Assembly: GCF_007655305.1 (NCBI RefSeq)
Contig: NZ_VLOG01000060.1
Location: 13,888 to 53,838, forward strand
DNA: 39,951 bases
Reading direction: 5' to 3'
From: Algoriphagus algorifonticola
GTDB taxonomy: Bacteria; Bacteroidota; Bacteroidia; Cytophagales; Cyclobacteriaceae
Of this stretch, positions 7,979-16,018 are shown piece after piece. Below the pieces are notes generated by a model that saw nothing but the letters and a program-made list of their open reading frames with translations, ran no database searches and was not told the DNA's origin. The stretch's first letter is position 1, and the number at the start of each line of letters is the position of its first letter. A program made the translations under genes and the position numbers.

Positions 7979-9049
7979 ATGAAATTATTCCCAAAATTAT
8001 TCATATCCTGCATCTTATTTTTTGTGTGCATTTTTTGCGCAAGTGCTCAAAATTTTACGCTGTCCGGAAGAGTTTTGGATTCAGAATCCAATAATTATCT
8101 CGATGGAGTCAGTGTTACTCTTAGAGGAACTGCCTATGGGAGGGTAAGTGTAGCCGGTGGTAATTTTGAATTCAAAGATTTACCAGAAGATAAGTACACC
8201 CTTTCTCTCAACTTTGAAGGATATAATCGCTTGGAGCGAGTAGTAAACCTTCAAAAAGATACAGATCTCGGGGATTTGTTTTTGGTGCGATTTGGAGCGG
8301 AAGGAAGCGGAGCCGCACTACAGAAAACGATTAGATCCGATAATATTTTGAGACTCATCAATGAGCGTCCTAATTTCATTGGTGGCAATATGGTGTATGG
8401 TATAGCGCCTGAACCTAAAAAATTGGAAGGGAACAATTATTTAGATCCCAAATGGAATTCAGCCTCCATCCTACTCTACAGAGATCAGCAAATGCTTGAA
8501 GGGTTTCGGGTACGATATAATATTGTCTCGAATATGTTTGAATTGATGGAGCCGGAAAATAATCTCGTTTCCGTCATGCCTGGTTTAAGAATTCAGAATA
8601 TAGTTTGGGTGGATTCTACCCACAGAGTTCCAAGATACTTTGTCAATGGAATGGATTTCAGAGATGAAGGAAGTCCAATTTCTGGTTTTTTTGAAGTTTT
8701 AGTAGATGGAGAATTACCACTCATGCGAAGAACTATGGCAATTTTCAAAGAATCCAATTATAATACAGCCTTGATGGTAGGTCAGCGAAATGATCAGATC
8801 ATTAAAAGAAATATTTACTATTATCTCGTGGGTAAAAATGTGATCGAAGTACCTAAGAATAGAAAGAAGTTCTTCCTGATTTTTGGTGAAAATGCCGAGA
8901 AAATGGAAGACTTTGCTGAGGATAATAGTCTAAATATCAAAGACCCCAATGCTATTTTCAAACTATTCACCCAATACAATTCCCAATTTCCTGGATTCAG
9001 GCCCATCATGAGCCAGCTTCTGGATGATTTGGATGAAAAAAATCCTTAA
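7979..9049 (+). CDS. Exported protein with N-terminal CarboxypepD_reg-like domain
   Basis: I start this 356-residue protein at the ATG at 7979, which begins a clear signal peptide (MKLFPKLFISCILFF…ASAQ); an in-frame ATG at 7934 would only add 15 residues ahead of it. Residues about 25-100 form a carboxypeptidase-regulatory-like domain (LSGRVLDSESNNYLDGVSVTL, YTLSLNFEGYNRLE), as on TonB-dependent transporters and secreted enzymes. The remainder (about 110-356) is not a family I recognise; it has strand-rich segments and no plug or barrel, so this is not a SusC-like transporter. It likely acts in the periplasm or at the cell surface. It is divergent from the helicase gene. Confidence 0.72.
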   Translation: MKLFPKLFISCILFFVCIFCASAQNFTLSGRVLDSESNNYLDGVSVTLRGTAYGRVSVAGGNFEFKDLPEDKYTLSLNFEGYNRLERVVNLQKDTDLGDLFLVRFGAEGSGAALQKTIRSDNILRLINERPNFIGGNMVYGIAPEPKKLEGNNYLDPKWNSASILLYRDQQMLEGFRVRYNIVSNMFELMEPENNLVSVMPGLRIQNIVWVDSTHRVPRYFVNGMDFRDEGSPISGFFEVLVDGELPLMRRTMAIFKESNYNTALMVGQRNDQIIKRNIYYYLVGKNVIEVPKNRKKFFLIFGENAEKMEDFAEDNSLNIKDPNAIFKLFTQYNSQFPGFRPIMSQLLDDLDEKNP

Positions 9050-9059
9050 CCAAATGAAA

Positions 9060-9172
9060 TTGAACATGTCGGAGGTGACAAACACCGGGATGAGCCGATG
9101 TATTGGTGAAAATATGCAACCTGCCTGCCGTAGGCAGGGATTCCATCCCGATTATCGGGACAGGTAATGGCC
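9060..9172. repeat. REP-like palindromes upstream of the gamma-glutamyltransferase gene
   Basis: The 146-bp gap before the next gene holds two adjacent palindromes: CCTGCCT at 9120-9126 with AGGCAGG at 9132-9138, and TCCCGAT at 9146-9152 with ATCGGGA at 9154-9160. Related GC-rich palindromes recur in the island at 11470-11800. They resemble dispersed REP-like sequences rather than a terminator, because no T tract follows. Confidence 0.6.
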
Positions 9173-9195
9173 TTTAAAAAACAAATAGAAATCAT

Positions 9196-11067
9196 ATGAA
9201 AAAACTGATACTGATCGTCCTTGCTCTATTTCCAATAGCAGTTATGGGGCAAAGTCTTCCGGGTTTAGCTCCAGGTCAAACTCCAACCAACAAGCCTGTT
9301 TTACATGGTAAAAACTGGATGGCAATCACTGGTAAACCTTTGGCAGCCACTGCAGGTGCCACTATCTTTCAGCAAGGAGGAAATGCAGTAGATGCTGCCT
9401 GTGCTATGCTTGCTGCTACAGCTACCATGTGGGATGTGCTTTCTTGGGGTGGAGAAACTCAAGCTTTAATTTATCACCCGGGTCTAAAGAAAGTAATTGC
9501 TATCAATGCAATGGGAGTGGCTCCCACAGGAGCAACAGTAGATTTTTACAAATCTAAAGGAATGGATTACCCGCCTGCATATGGTCCATTAGCAGCAACT
9601 ACTCCCGGCACACCTGGAGGTTTGATGACCATGTTGGCTGAATATGGAAGCATGAGTTTGGAGCAGGTTTTAAAACCTGCCATGCAACTCGCAAAAGGAT
9701 ATCCTATAGAGGCACAAACAGCCAATAGCATAGAAAGCGGAAAAGAGCGAATCAAGCAATGGCCTTATTCCAAAAAGATATTTTTACCTCACTTAGGAGA
9801 AGACAGAGAAGGACCTGAAGCGGGTGAAATGTTCGTTCAGGAAGATCTTTTCCAAACATTACAGAAATTGGTGAATGCCGAAAAAGAGGCTTTGGCAAAT
9901 GGGAAATCAAGAAAAGAGGCCATTTATGCGGCTAATGATAGATTCTACAGGGGAGATATTGGAAAAGAAATTGTTAGAGGTACTCAAGAGCAGGGCGGCT
10001 TGTTCACAGAAGAAGATTTAGCTAATTGGAAAGTGAAAATTGAGGACCCTTTGTCTGTGAATTACAAAGGTATAGACGTCTATAAACTTCAAGAATGGAC
10101 TCAGGGTCCAGCTTTGTTACAAAGTTTAAATATCCTCGAAAACTTTGACCTGAAATCAATGGGCTATAATTCATCCGAATATATCCATACGATTTACCAA
10201 GCGATGAATTTGGCTTTTGCTGATAGGGACTTTTATTATTCAGACCCAGCATTCGAGCCTAGAAGTCCAATAAAAGGTCTTCTTTCCAAGGAATATGCCA
10301 AAGAAAGAGCCAAGCTAATCAAAGATAAAAACGATCCAACCATCAAGGCTGGTGATCCTTACCCTTTTCAGGGAGGAAGTAATCCGTTTAAAAGTCTATT
10401 GAATAATTCCGATAATTCAATGGCGATCAATAATCCTGGAATGCCAATTCAGGGTCCAAATGATCCGTTTTTACAGGAATTTCAAAGTGGCACCACTTCT
10501 ATTCAAGCAGCAGATGCAGATGGTTGGGTAGTTTCTGTAACTCCAAGTGGTGGATGGGTTCCGGCCGTGATTGCAGGGAATACAGGCGTTGGACTTTCTC
10601 AGCGTATGCAAAGCTTTGTATTAGACGAAAAATTAAATCCTTATAACTTACCTGAGCCAGGAAAAAGACCAAGAGTTACTCTTACTCCAAGCCTAGCTTT
10701 AAAAGATGGAAAGCCATTTTTATCATTTGCGGTTCAAGGTGGAGACTCTCAAGACCAAAACCTCCTACAATATTTCCTAAACATTGTAGAATTTGACATG
10801 GATGTGCAGGAAGCTGCAGAGGCTGCAAATATCAATTCTTACCAAATGCAAAGTTCTTTCGGGGCTCATGAGATTAAACCAGGCGCCATGTCATTGAGAG
10901 ATGATACACCTACCTGGATTAGAGCAGATTTAATGAAAAAGGGCTATATCATGGATTTCTGGCCAAGAACTTCCGGACCTATCAATGCCATTTGGTTTGA
11001 CTGGAAACACGGCAGTTTCTGGGGAGGAAGCTCCAATTATGGAGATGACTATGGAATTGCTTGGTAG
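9196..11067 (+). CDS. Exported gamma-glutamyltransferase-family Ntn hydrolase
   Basis: The 623-residue product has a signal peptide (MKKLILIVLALFPIAVMGQ) and then a full gamma-glutamyltranspeptidase fold. The start of the small subunit is SGTTSIQAADADGWVVS, where T433 would be the self-processing nucleophile. Upstream hallmarks are QQGGNAVDAACAM (about 59-71) and the PGTPGG turn (137-142). The glycine-rich region is GNTGVGLSQRMQSF, different from classic enzymes. The position that usually reads REKAP or RETAP, whose arginine binds the glutamyl carboxylate, here reads MGVAP (106-110). The substrate may therefore not be glutathione. It acts in the periplasm. An exported M20 hydrolase follows after a 770-bp repeat island, so a link in scavenging gamma-glutamyl or amide-bonded compounds is possible but unproven. 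Confidence 0.85.
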   Translation: MKKLILIVLALFPIAVMGQSLPGLAPGQTPTNKPVLHGKNWMAITGKPLAATAGATIFQQGGNAVDAACAMLAATATMWDVLSWGGETQALIYHPGLKKVIAINAMGVAPTGATVDFYKSKGMDYPPAYGPLAATTPGTPGGLMTMLAEYGSMSLEQVLKPAMQLAKGYPIEAQTANSIESGKERIKQWPYSKKIFLPHLGEDREGPEAGEMFVQEDLFQTLQKLVNAEKEALANGKSRKEAIYAANDRFYRGDIGKEIVRGTQEQGGLFTEEDLANWKVKIEDPLSVNYKGIDVYKLQEWTQGPALLQSLNILENFDLKSMGYNSSEYIHTIYQAMNLAFADRDFYYSDPAFEPRSPIKGLLSKEYAKERAKLIKDKNDPTIKAGDPYPFQGGSNPFKSLLNNSDNSMAINNPGMPIQGPNDPFLQEFQSGTTSIQAADADGWVVSVTPSGGWVPAVIAGNTGVGLSQRMQSFVLDEKLNPYNLPEPGKRPRVTLTPSLALKDGKPFLSFAVQGGDSQDQNLLQYFLNIVEFDMDVQEAAEAANINSYQMQSSFGAHEIKPGAMSLRDDTPTWIRADLMKKGYIMDFWPRTSGPINAIWFDWKHGSFWGGSSNYGDDYGIAW

Positions 11068-11839
11068 ATTTTAAATAATACAATTAAAATATGCCTTCGG
11101 CGAGATACGGATCAATTCCCCCTTTGGACCTTTCTACAAATTTCGGCGAAGTGAGAAAAATTAAACCCGGATTATGCATTAGAATCTGTAGTGAGAGGTC
11201 AAACCGCAATAAAATCAATCCGCCTGAGGCGGAGAATGAAGCATAGCACCGCTACGGTGATTGAGCTAAATACAGCAAAGCGATTGATTTTGAAGCGGTT
11301 TGGACTCGTAATAAGAAGTCTACTGCATATTTCGGGTTAAAAGGGGGCAAGGGGGATTTTAAAAGAAATACAATTGAAATAACTAGAAATACGCCTTTGG
11401 CGAAATAAACTTTAATTTAAACCTATATCAAAAGCACTGAAGGAGCGAAATGTATTAGCCCCGCCTGTGTCAGGCAGGCCTGGGTGCAACCCATGGTATA
11501 AATGATAAAGAGATTTACCCTTGCGCTGGCGCAATTGATTCATTTAGAAACGATATCTCAATGCCAGCAAGAACTTGTCCGCTGCGGCGGATGGGTAGAA
11601 ATTAACATTAGAAATAATTGGAAATACTTCATTAAAAGATGCGAGGGCCTGTCCCTCCGAATGACGGGAAGGATTTTAGTAGAAACACATCAAAAATTAA
11701 ATAGATAAATAAATAAAATGCCCATGAGAATAAATCTCACACAACTTGTCCCGTCCGCCGCGGCGGATCAGGAAGGGGATGCCCCGATAAATCGGGGTAG
11801 GGCATTCCATCTGACCACTGAAAAACAAATTATAAACAG
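11068..11839. repeat. Gene-free mosaic repeat island 1
   Basis: I see no credible gene in these 772 bp. The left part (11092-11145 and 11341-11418) is a minus-oriented copy of a repeat unit also found at 34777-34902, 39413-39558 and 39791-39942. It carries the pattern CCGAAGGC, CCCCCTTT, AAAGGGGG, split here by a 180-bp inverted-repeat element. Next, 11419-11451 is a reverse-complement copy of 34481-34513 with two mismatches in 33. The rest is a string of GC-rich palindromes: AGGCAGGCCT near 11473, TCCGC…GCGGA near 11579, a perfect TCCGCCGCGGCGGA at 11754-11767, and CCCCGAT/ATCGGGG at 11782-11797. These are typical of dispersed REP-like repeats, mobility unknown. Confidence 0.8.
11161..11340. 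mobile_element. 180-bp MITE-like inverted-repeat element nested in a repeat unit
   Basis: The first about 60 bp (11161-11220) and the last about 60 bp (11281-11340) are imperfect inverted repeats. Both begin, on opposite strands, with TTAA followed by CCCG, then share ATATGCA/TTATGCA, AGTC/GGTC, CAAACCGC and AAAATCAATC. The centre holds short palindromes (CCGCCTGAGGCGG at 11220-11232, CACCGCTACGGTG at 11249-11261). There is no coding capacity. It lies between the CCCCC and GGGGG arms of another repeat, where other copies have only about 40 bp, so it looks inserted. TTAA at both ends may be the duplicated target or the element's termini. Confidence 0.65.
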
Positions 11840-13297
11840 ATGAAATACAATTACCTAGCAATTACAACTGCTATATTCACTTTAAGCTTGAGCAATATTT
11901 CTTTTGCTCAAAAGAAGGTGAAACCCAACCCATTAAAGGAAGAAGTCAAAGCCTCCGTAGATCAAAGATTTGATGCACTCACTGACCTGAGCGATAGGAT
12001 TTGGTCCTTTGAAGAAATCGCTTTTAGAGAAACTCAATCAGCTAAAGCCTTGGCTGATTATGCGGAAGAACTAGGGTTCAGAGTGACAAGAGGTGTGGCC
12101 GAAATACCTACGGCATTTGTTGCTGAATATGGTTCTGGATCTCCGGTGATCGGCATATTAGGTGAATTTGATGCTTTACCCGGATTATCTCAAAACAAGG
12201 TTCCTTACAAAAGCCCTTTAAATGAAGGAGCTCCTGGCCATGGTTGTGGGCACAATCTATTTGGAGTTGCTTCATTAGGAGCAGCAGCTTCCATTAAAGA
12301 CTTGATAGATCAAGGAAAAATTAAAGGAACAGTCCGATTTTATGGCACTCCTGCTGAAGAAAAGTTCTTTGGAAAATTATGGATGGTGAGAGCAGGACTT
12401 TTTAACGATGTAGATGTAGTGATGGATTGGCATCCTGCTGCCGAAACAAAAGCCGCTGTTCAGAAAGGACTGGCTCTAGTGGATTTTCAAGTTGAGTTTT
12501 TTGGTCAGGCTGCACACGCTTCTGCCGATCCTTGGAATGGAAGAAGTGCCAGTGATGCTCTAGAACTATACACTTCCGGAATTAATTATTATCGTGAGCA
12601 TATCAAACCTACTGTTAGAATCCATTATCATATTCAAGATGCTGGCCAGGTTGTAAATGTTGTTCCTGATTATAGCAGAATTTGGGTAAGAGTAAGAGAC
12701 AGCAGTCGGGAGGGATTAGTGCCTGTATGGAAGCGTGTAGAAGAAATGGCTGAAGGAGCTGCTATTCTGGCTAATGTAGATTATAAGGTCAATTTGATTT
12801 CAGGGGTGCATGAGGTTTTAGTCAATAGAACCGGCTCAGCAGCGCTTCAGAAAAATCTTGAGAACCTAGGCTCTATCAGCTATACCGAAGAGGAGCAAAA
12901 CTTCGCGAAAAAGATCCAAGAGGCTACTGGAAAACCTCAAATTGGTTTGGTCTCCAAAATCGAACCCATGGAAGAAACAGCAGAACATAGTATGGGAGGA
13001 AGCACAGACGTGGGTGATGTCAGCTGGGTAGTTCCTACTATCCGTCTATCTGCCACTACTGCACCCAATGGTACTCCATGGCATTCATGGGCGGTTGTAG
13101 CTGCCGGAGGAATGTCCATTGGTCATAAGGGAATGGCTTATGCTGCTAAGGCACTATCTATGACAATGGTAGATTTATTCCAAAACCCTGAATTAGTAGA
13201 GTCCGTAAAAACTGAATTTAAGGAGAAAAAAGGTGACTATGTCTACAAAGGCTTCGTTCCTGATGGCCCTCCTCCTATCAATTCTAATTTGCAATAA
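11840..13297 (+). CDS. Exported M20-family amidohydrolase, AbgB-like
   Basis: The 485-residue product begins with a signal peptide ending near FAQ at residue 24. The peptidase-M20/AbgB pattern follows: GILGEFDALPG (about 108-118), the metal-binding GHGCGHNLFG (about 134-143), GTPAEEKFFGK (about 169-179), DVVMDWHPAAE, a dimerisation insert beginning GQAAHASADPWNGRSA, and EHSMGGSTDVGDVSW near 387. The AbgB family hydrolyses p-aminobenzoyl-glutamate or other amides; cytoplasmic AbgB has no signal peptide, so this exported version probably works on external substrates. It lies downstream of a gamma-glutamyltransferase-like gene, but the repeat island between them makes one operon uncertain. A hairpin at 13307-13372 follows the stop. 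Confidence 0.87.
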   Translation: MKYNYLAITTAIFTLSLSNISFAQKKVKPNPLKEEVKASVDQRFDALTDLSDRIWSFEEIAFRETQSAKALADYAEELGFRVTRGVAEIPTAFVAEYGSGSPVIGILGEFDALPGLSQNKVPYKSPLNEGAPGHGCGHNLFGVASLGAAASIKDLIDQGKIKGTVRFYGTPAEEKFFGKLWMVRAGLFNDVDVVMDWHPAAETKAAVQKGLALVDFQVEFFGQAAHASADPWNGRSASDALELYTSGINYYREHIKPTVRIHYHIQDAGQVVNVVPDYSRIWVRVRDSSREGLVPVWKRVEEMAEGAAILANVDYKVNLISGVHEVLVNRTGSAALQKNLENLGSISYTEEEQNFAKKIQEATGKPQIGLVSKIEPMEETAEHSMGGSTDVGDVSWVVPTIRLSATTAPNGTPWHSWAVVAAGGMSIGHKGMAYAAKALSMTMVDLFQNPELVESVKTEFKEKKGDYVYKGFVPDGPPPINSNLQ

Positions 13298-13306
13298 TAC
13301 CTCTGT

Positions 13307-13372
13307 GCTGTCTCAATTAGTCCTGATTTATTACGTAGAATCTCAGTGCATTTTGAGACAGCTGCATTTTTA
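13307..13372 (+). terminator. Hairpin after the M20 gene: terminator or IS-end remnant
   Basis: GCTGTCTCAA at 13307-13316 pairs perfectly with TTGAGACAGC at 13353-13362, and a run of five T follows at 13367-13371. The 36-nt loop is long for a terminator. GCTGTCTCAA also resembles ends of several insertion-sequence families, so a small IS remnant used as a terminator is possible. Confidence 0.55.
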
Positions 13373-13391
13373 TACTAAATTCTCTTTGACT

Positions 13392-13850
13392 ATGAAAAAA
13401 TTAATTCTTTTTACTCTTTTTCTGAGTTTGATATGCCTTTCTGCTTTTAGTCAAACTCAGAATGAAGAAAAACAGATTCAAGATTTAATTCAAAACTCCT
13501 TTGATGATCTTTTTTCTTCCTTTCAATCTGAAAAATTAAAGGACTACTATACAGGTGATTTTATACTGTTGGAACAAGGCGAAGTATGGGATATCCCAAC
13601 TATTTTAAATTATTTCGACAGGGCCAAACAAAATCCAAACCCTCCTACCCGAGTCAACAGGTTTGAGTTTATTGAAACCAAAATTGAAGACAATAGAGCA
13701 TGGATAGCTTATCATAATTTCGCCACAATTTCATTGAATGGTGAAGTTGTCAGAGAAATAAGATGGCTGGAAAGTGCAACAGCTGTAAAAGGCCCCGAAG
13801 GATGGAGACTGGATATGTTGCACTCCACAAGAGTTGAAAAGGAGGAGTAA
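13392..13850 (+). CDS. Secreted SnoaL-like / NTF2-fold protein
   Basis: I take the ATG at 13392, giving 152 residues with a standard signal peptide (MKKLILFTLFLSLICLSAFSQ). Upstream in-frame starts overlap the M20 gene and would force the reading through the hairpin at 13307-13372. The mature part resembles nuclear-transport-factor-2/DUF4440 folds: an N-terminal helix pair (IQDLIQNSFDDLFSSFQSEKLKDYYTGDF) followed by strands (AWIAYHNFATISL, VREIRWLESATAV) and the closing GWRLDMLHSTRVEK. Such folds bind small ligands or act as accessory domains; no catalytic set can be read. It ends 3 bp from the convergent lipoprotein gene. Confidence 0.72.
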   Translation: MKKLILFTLFLSLICLSAFSQTQNEEKQIQDLIQNSFDDLFSSFQSEKLKDYYTGDFILLEQGEVWDIPTILNYFDRAKQNPNPPTRVNRFEFIETKIEDNRAWIAYHNFATISLNGEVVREIRWLESATAVKGPEGWRLDMLHSTRVEKEE

Positions 13851-13853
13851 GAA

Positions 13854-14198
13854 CTAGGGAGTTTTCAAAAAACCTAACTTTAAAAGACGTCCTTCAAATC
13901 TCATTGGCGCTTTGATCCAGATTCGATTTCCAGTAGAACACGAACAAGCAGAGCAAATTTGTTGGATCCCATCTGCGCTTAAAAACAAGAAATCAACAGG
14001 TCTTATTCCTTGATCGGAAAGATAGCTCATAACTGCTGATTTGAGCTCTTTTGAATCATAATACGAATTTACCCAAGGATCTGAACAACTAGTCTGCTCA
14101 TAATAATAAACAAGTAATTCAGAATTCCCCTCATTTTCGCAAGAATACAGCAGTAAAAGGACTAATGAACAAAAGGCTGATAAAAATAAGGATTTCAT
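13854..14198 (-). CDS. Small cysteine-containing lipoprotein, unknown
   Basis: The 114-residue product has a lipoprotein signal ending LLLYSC (C20). The mature part contains EQTSCSDPW and, nearer the end, the cluster QICSACSCSTGNRIWI, so six cysteines in all counting the lipid anchor. The CSACSCSTG cluster recalls a metal-binding or disulfide motif. I do not recognise a named family, though the layout resembles small Bacteroidota lipoproteins of unknown function. It converges on the SnoaL-like gene with a 3-bp gap, and is separated from the DUF6909 gene upstream by the hairpin at 14231-14255, so it may have its own promoter. Confidence 0.6.
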   Translation of the reverse strand: MKSLFLSAFCSLVLLLLYSCENEGNSELLVYYYEQTSCSDPWVNSYYDSKELKSAVMSYLSDQGIRPVDFLFLSADGIQQICSACSCSTGNRIWIKAPMRFEGRLLKLGFLKTP

Positions 14199-14230
14199 AT
14201 AGATAGCTTTAAAAATTTATACGAAAGAAA

Positions 14231-14255
14231 AAGGCTGGTTGCTACAACCAGCCTT
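14231..14255 (-). terminator. Rho-independent terminator of the DUF6909 gene
   Basis: AAGGCTGGTTG at 14231-14241 pairs with CAACCAGCCTT at 14245-14255 around a 3-nt loop. On the minus strand the stem is followed by a T-rich run. It lies just after the stop codon at 14262. Confidence 0.82.
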
Positions 14256-14261
14256 AGCTTA

Positions 14262-15929
14262 TCACATAAATAGCTTTTCCAAAATCTTGTAGGTAATTAA
14301 GTAAGTGGGCCTTACTCCTTCCATGCCCAATGCGCCAGAAGCTAAAGTACTTCCTGTTTCCAAAGGATTATCAGAGGCATAATAAGCATAAAGGACCTTT
14401 ACATTAGACTTGATGCTTTTTCTGATTTTAGAAGCAGATTGAATAGCTTTCTGATAATGTGCTCCTTCCATTTCCAGACCAACAGCATTCCAGGAAGATT
14501 CCATAAAGTATTTTAGGATATCCTTATTCTGCAAGGATGTACCCAATACAGTGACCATACTTCCACTGTAAACACCAAGTCCAAAACCTTCAAAATCTGA
14601 CTTTTTCAACTCGTTTTTGAAAGGGTAATTATCGGCAGTCCCCTCGAAAACATGTGCATCAGGAATCATTAAGTCTCCTTTACCTCCATATAATATGCCT
14701 GCTTTACCCATGATAGAGGTAGAGACGATATTGAGAGGTAATTCCTTATCTCCCTTTTTGTATGGCTTCAACAGCTCATCAAAACATTCATAAGCCTGCT
14801 CACCAAAGGCATAATCCATCACCACAAAAACGGGTCTTTTTTCTTTTTCTTTAGGCAATTCAATGCCGGGTATGATTTCAGCCTTTTCAAGCAGAGCAGT
14901 ATCAATAATTTGTGCGCCAATATTGGTTCCGGATTCGTCCGGAATATCTACAAAACCATGTTTAGTAGCATAATCATAAATAGCCTTGCCATGATTCCCT
15001 TTTGCATTCACAGAGATGTCCATGACCACCTTTTCTATGTCCTCATAGGTCTTTGAACCTAGTTTCTGCGGGGCATAAATGGTATTCAAAACTGAATGTA
15101 AATTGGCTGAAATGACATGAATCGGACGCTTAAGCAAGTCCAGTTTATCCAAGGTCATTTTGATTTTATTTGCCCAAAGCTCGCCATAAACGTGATGACC
15201 AATTCGCTCTCTCAAAGTAGCTGAGAAAGATATCTCACGATCATGATTGTGCTTGGCTTCTTCCAAAGCCAATTTACCCATATGGTAAACTATAGAGAAA
15301 AGGCTATTGGAATTTGAGCTTCTTTCAAATTTATCGACTGCAGCAACTGTTTCTTCGAAAGTTCTACCAATCAAATGGCTTAAATAAGCTGCTGCTGCCT
15401 CTCTGTCAAAATCCTCTCCTGCTGATTCTTTTTTTACCACATCTTCCAGCATGGTCCAGTTTAAGGAAATTTTTCCCTTTGGATCAGTACTGTTATTATA
15501 AATCTTATTGGATTCTATATATAAAAAGGTCAAGTGAGTTAGAATATCGTAAATATCAGAGCGGCCTCTCGTCATCTCCACATACATCACTTGTTCATCC
15601 AGTCGGTAGCAGTTTCTCTTTCTTTTGGGAGGTACTATTGGACTTAGATGAGATGTTTCTAAACCTTCTCTACTGATCAATCTAACTAGTCGACATTCTT
15701 CAATTCCCCGAGGAAGTCTTTCCATCACATAAAGGAGTCCGTCTAGTTCTACTTTTTCAGGATTTGTAATTGTTCCATAAATTTCTGGACTCAAAACCAT
15801 AAGTGATTGTACCAAACTTTCACCAGAAACTCCCATTGGCTTATAGCTACCTCTGGTAAAAAGATGTCTCATGGTGATATAAAGTCGCTCAATAGCTGCT
15901 CTGGATTCCTGTGCTCTGGTTCTCTTCAT
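14262..15929 (-). CDS. DUF6909 family protein with nucleosidase-like C-terminal half
   Basis: The 555-residue protein matches what I recall as DUF6909, a large cytoplasmic Bacteroidota family. The N-terminal half is helical and charged (RAAIERLYITMRHLFTRG at the start). The second half has features of the nucleoside phosphorylase/AMP nucleosidase fold: a glycine-rich strand-loop GLGVYSGSMVTVLGTSLQN, then NAVGLEMEGAHYQ near residues 490-502, which looks like the VxMExx ribose-binding motif of that superfamily. Other stretches (RPVFVVMDYAFGEQAYE, NIVSTSIMGKAGIL) are also consistent with an alpha/beta core. The nucleosidase reading is inference from motif shape. It lies 89 bp downstream of msrA in the same direction and ends at its own terminator. 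Confidence 0.72.
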   Translation of the reverse strand: MKRTRAQESRAAIERLYITMRHLFTRGSYKPMGVSGESLVQSLMVLSPEIYGTITNPEKVELDGLLYVMERLPRGIEECRLVRLISREGLETSHLSPIVPPKRKRNCYRLDEQVMYVEMTRGRSDIYDILTHLTFLYIESNKIYNNSTDPKGKISLNWTMLEDVVKKESAGEDFDREAAAAYLSHLIGRTFEETVAAVDKFERSSNSNSLFSIVYHMGKLALEEAKHNHDREISFSATLRERIGHHVYGELWANKIKMTLDKLDLLKRPIHVISANLHSVLNTIYAPQKLGSKTYEDIEKVVMDISVNAKGNHGKAIYDYATKHGFVDIPDESGTNIGAQIIDTALLEKAEIIPGIELPKEKEKRPVFVVMDYAFGEQAYECFDELLKPYKKGDKELPLNIVSTSIMGKAGILYGGKGDLMIPDAHVFEGTADNYPFKNELKKSDFEGFGLGVYSGSMVTVLGTSLQNKDILKYFMESSWNAVGLEMEGAHYQKAIQSASKIRKSIKSNVKVLYAYYASDNPLETGSTLASGALGMEGVRPTYLITYKILEKLFM

Positions 15930-16018
15930 TCGTTTTCTTTAGGTTAAATTCAGCAAAAATACGCTTTTCTGAGCTGAAATCTGAATAGTTTTTAAAATCT
16001 GACCCTTTAAAAAAGTGA

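Noticed and set aside
7798..8031. Minus-strand open frame of 77 residues upstream of the CarboxypepD_reg-like gene
   Set aside because: It overlaps antisense the signal peptide of a convincing gene and has no domain features.
11502..11708. Plus-strand 68-residue open frame inside repeat island 1
   Set aside because: Its sequence consists of repeat modules and palindromes; there is no domain and the frame crosses module borders.
13233..13391. N-terminal extension of the SnoaL-like protein
   Set aside because: It overlaps the M20 gene and a hairpin, and the downstream ATG at 13392 gives a standard signal peptide.
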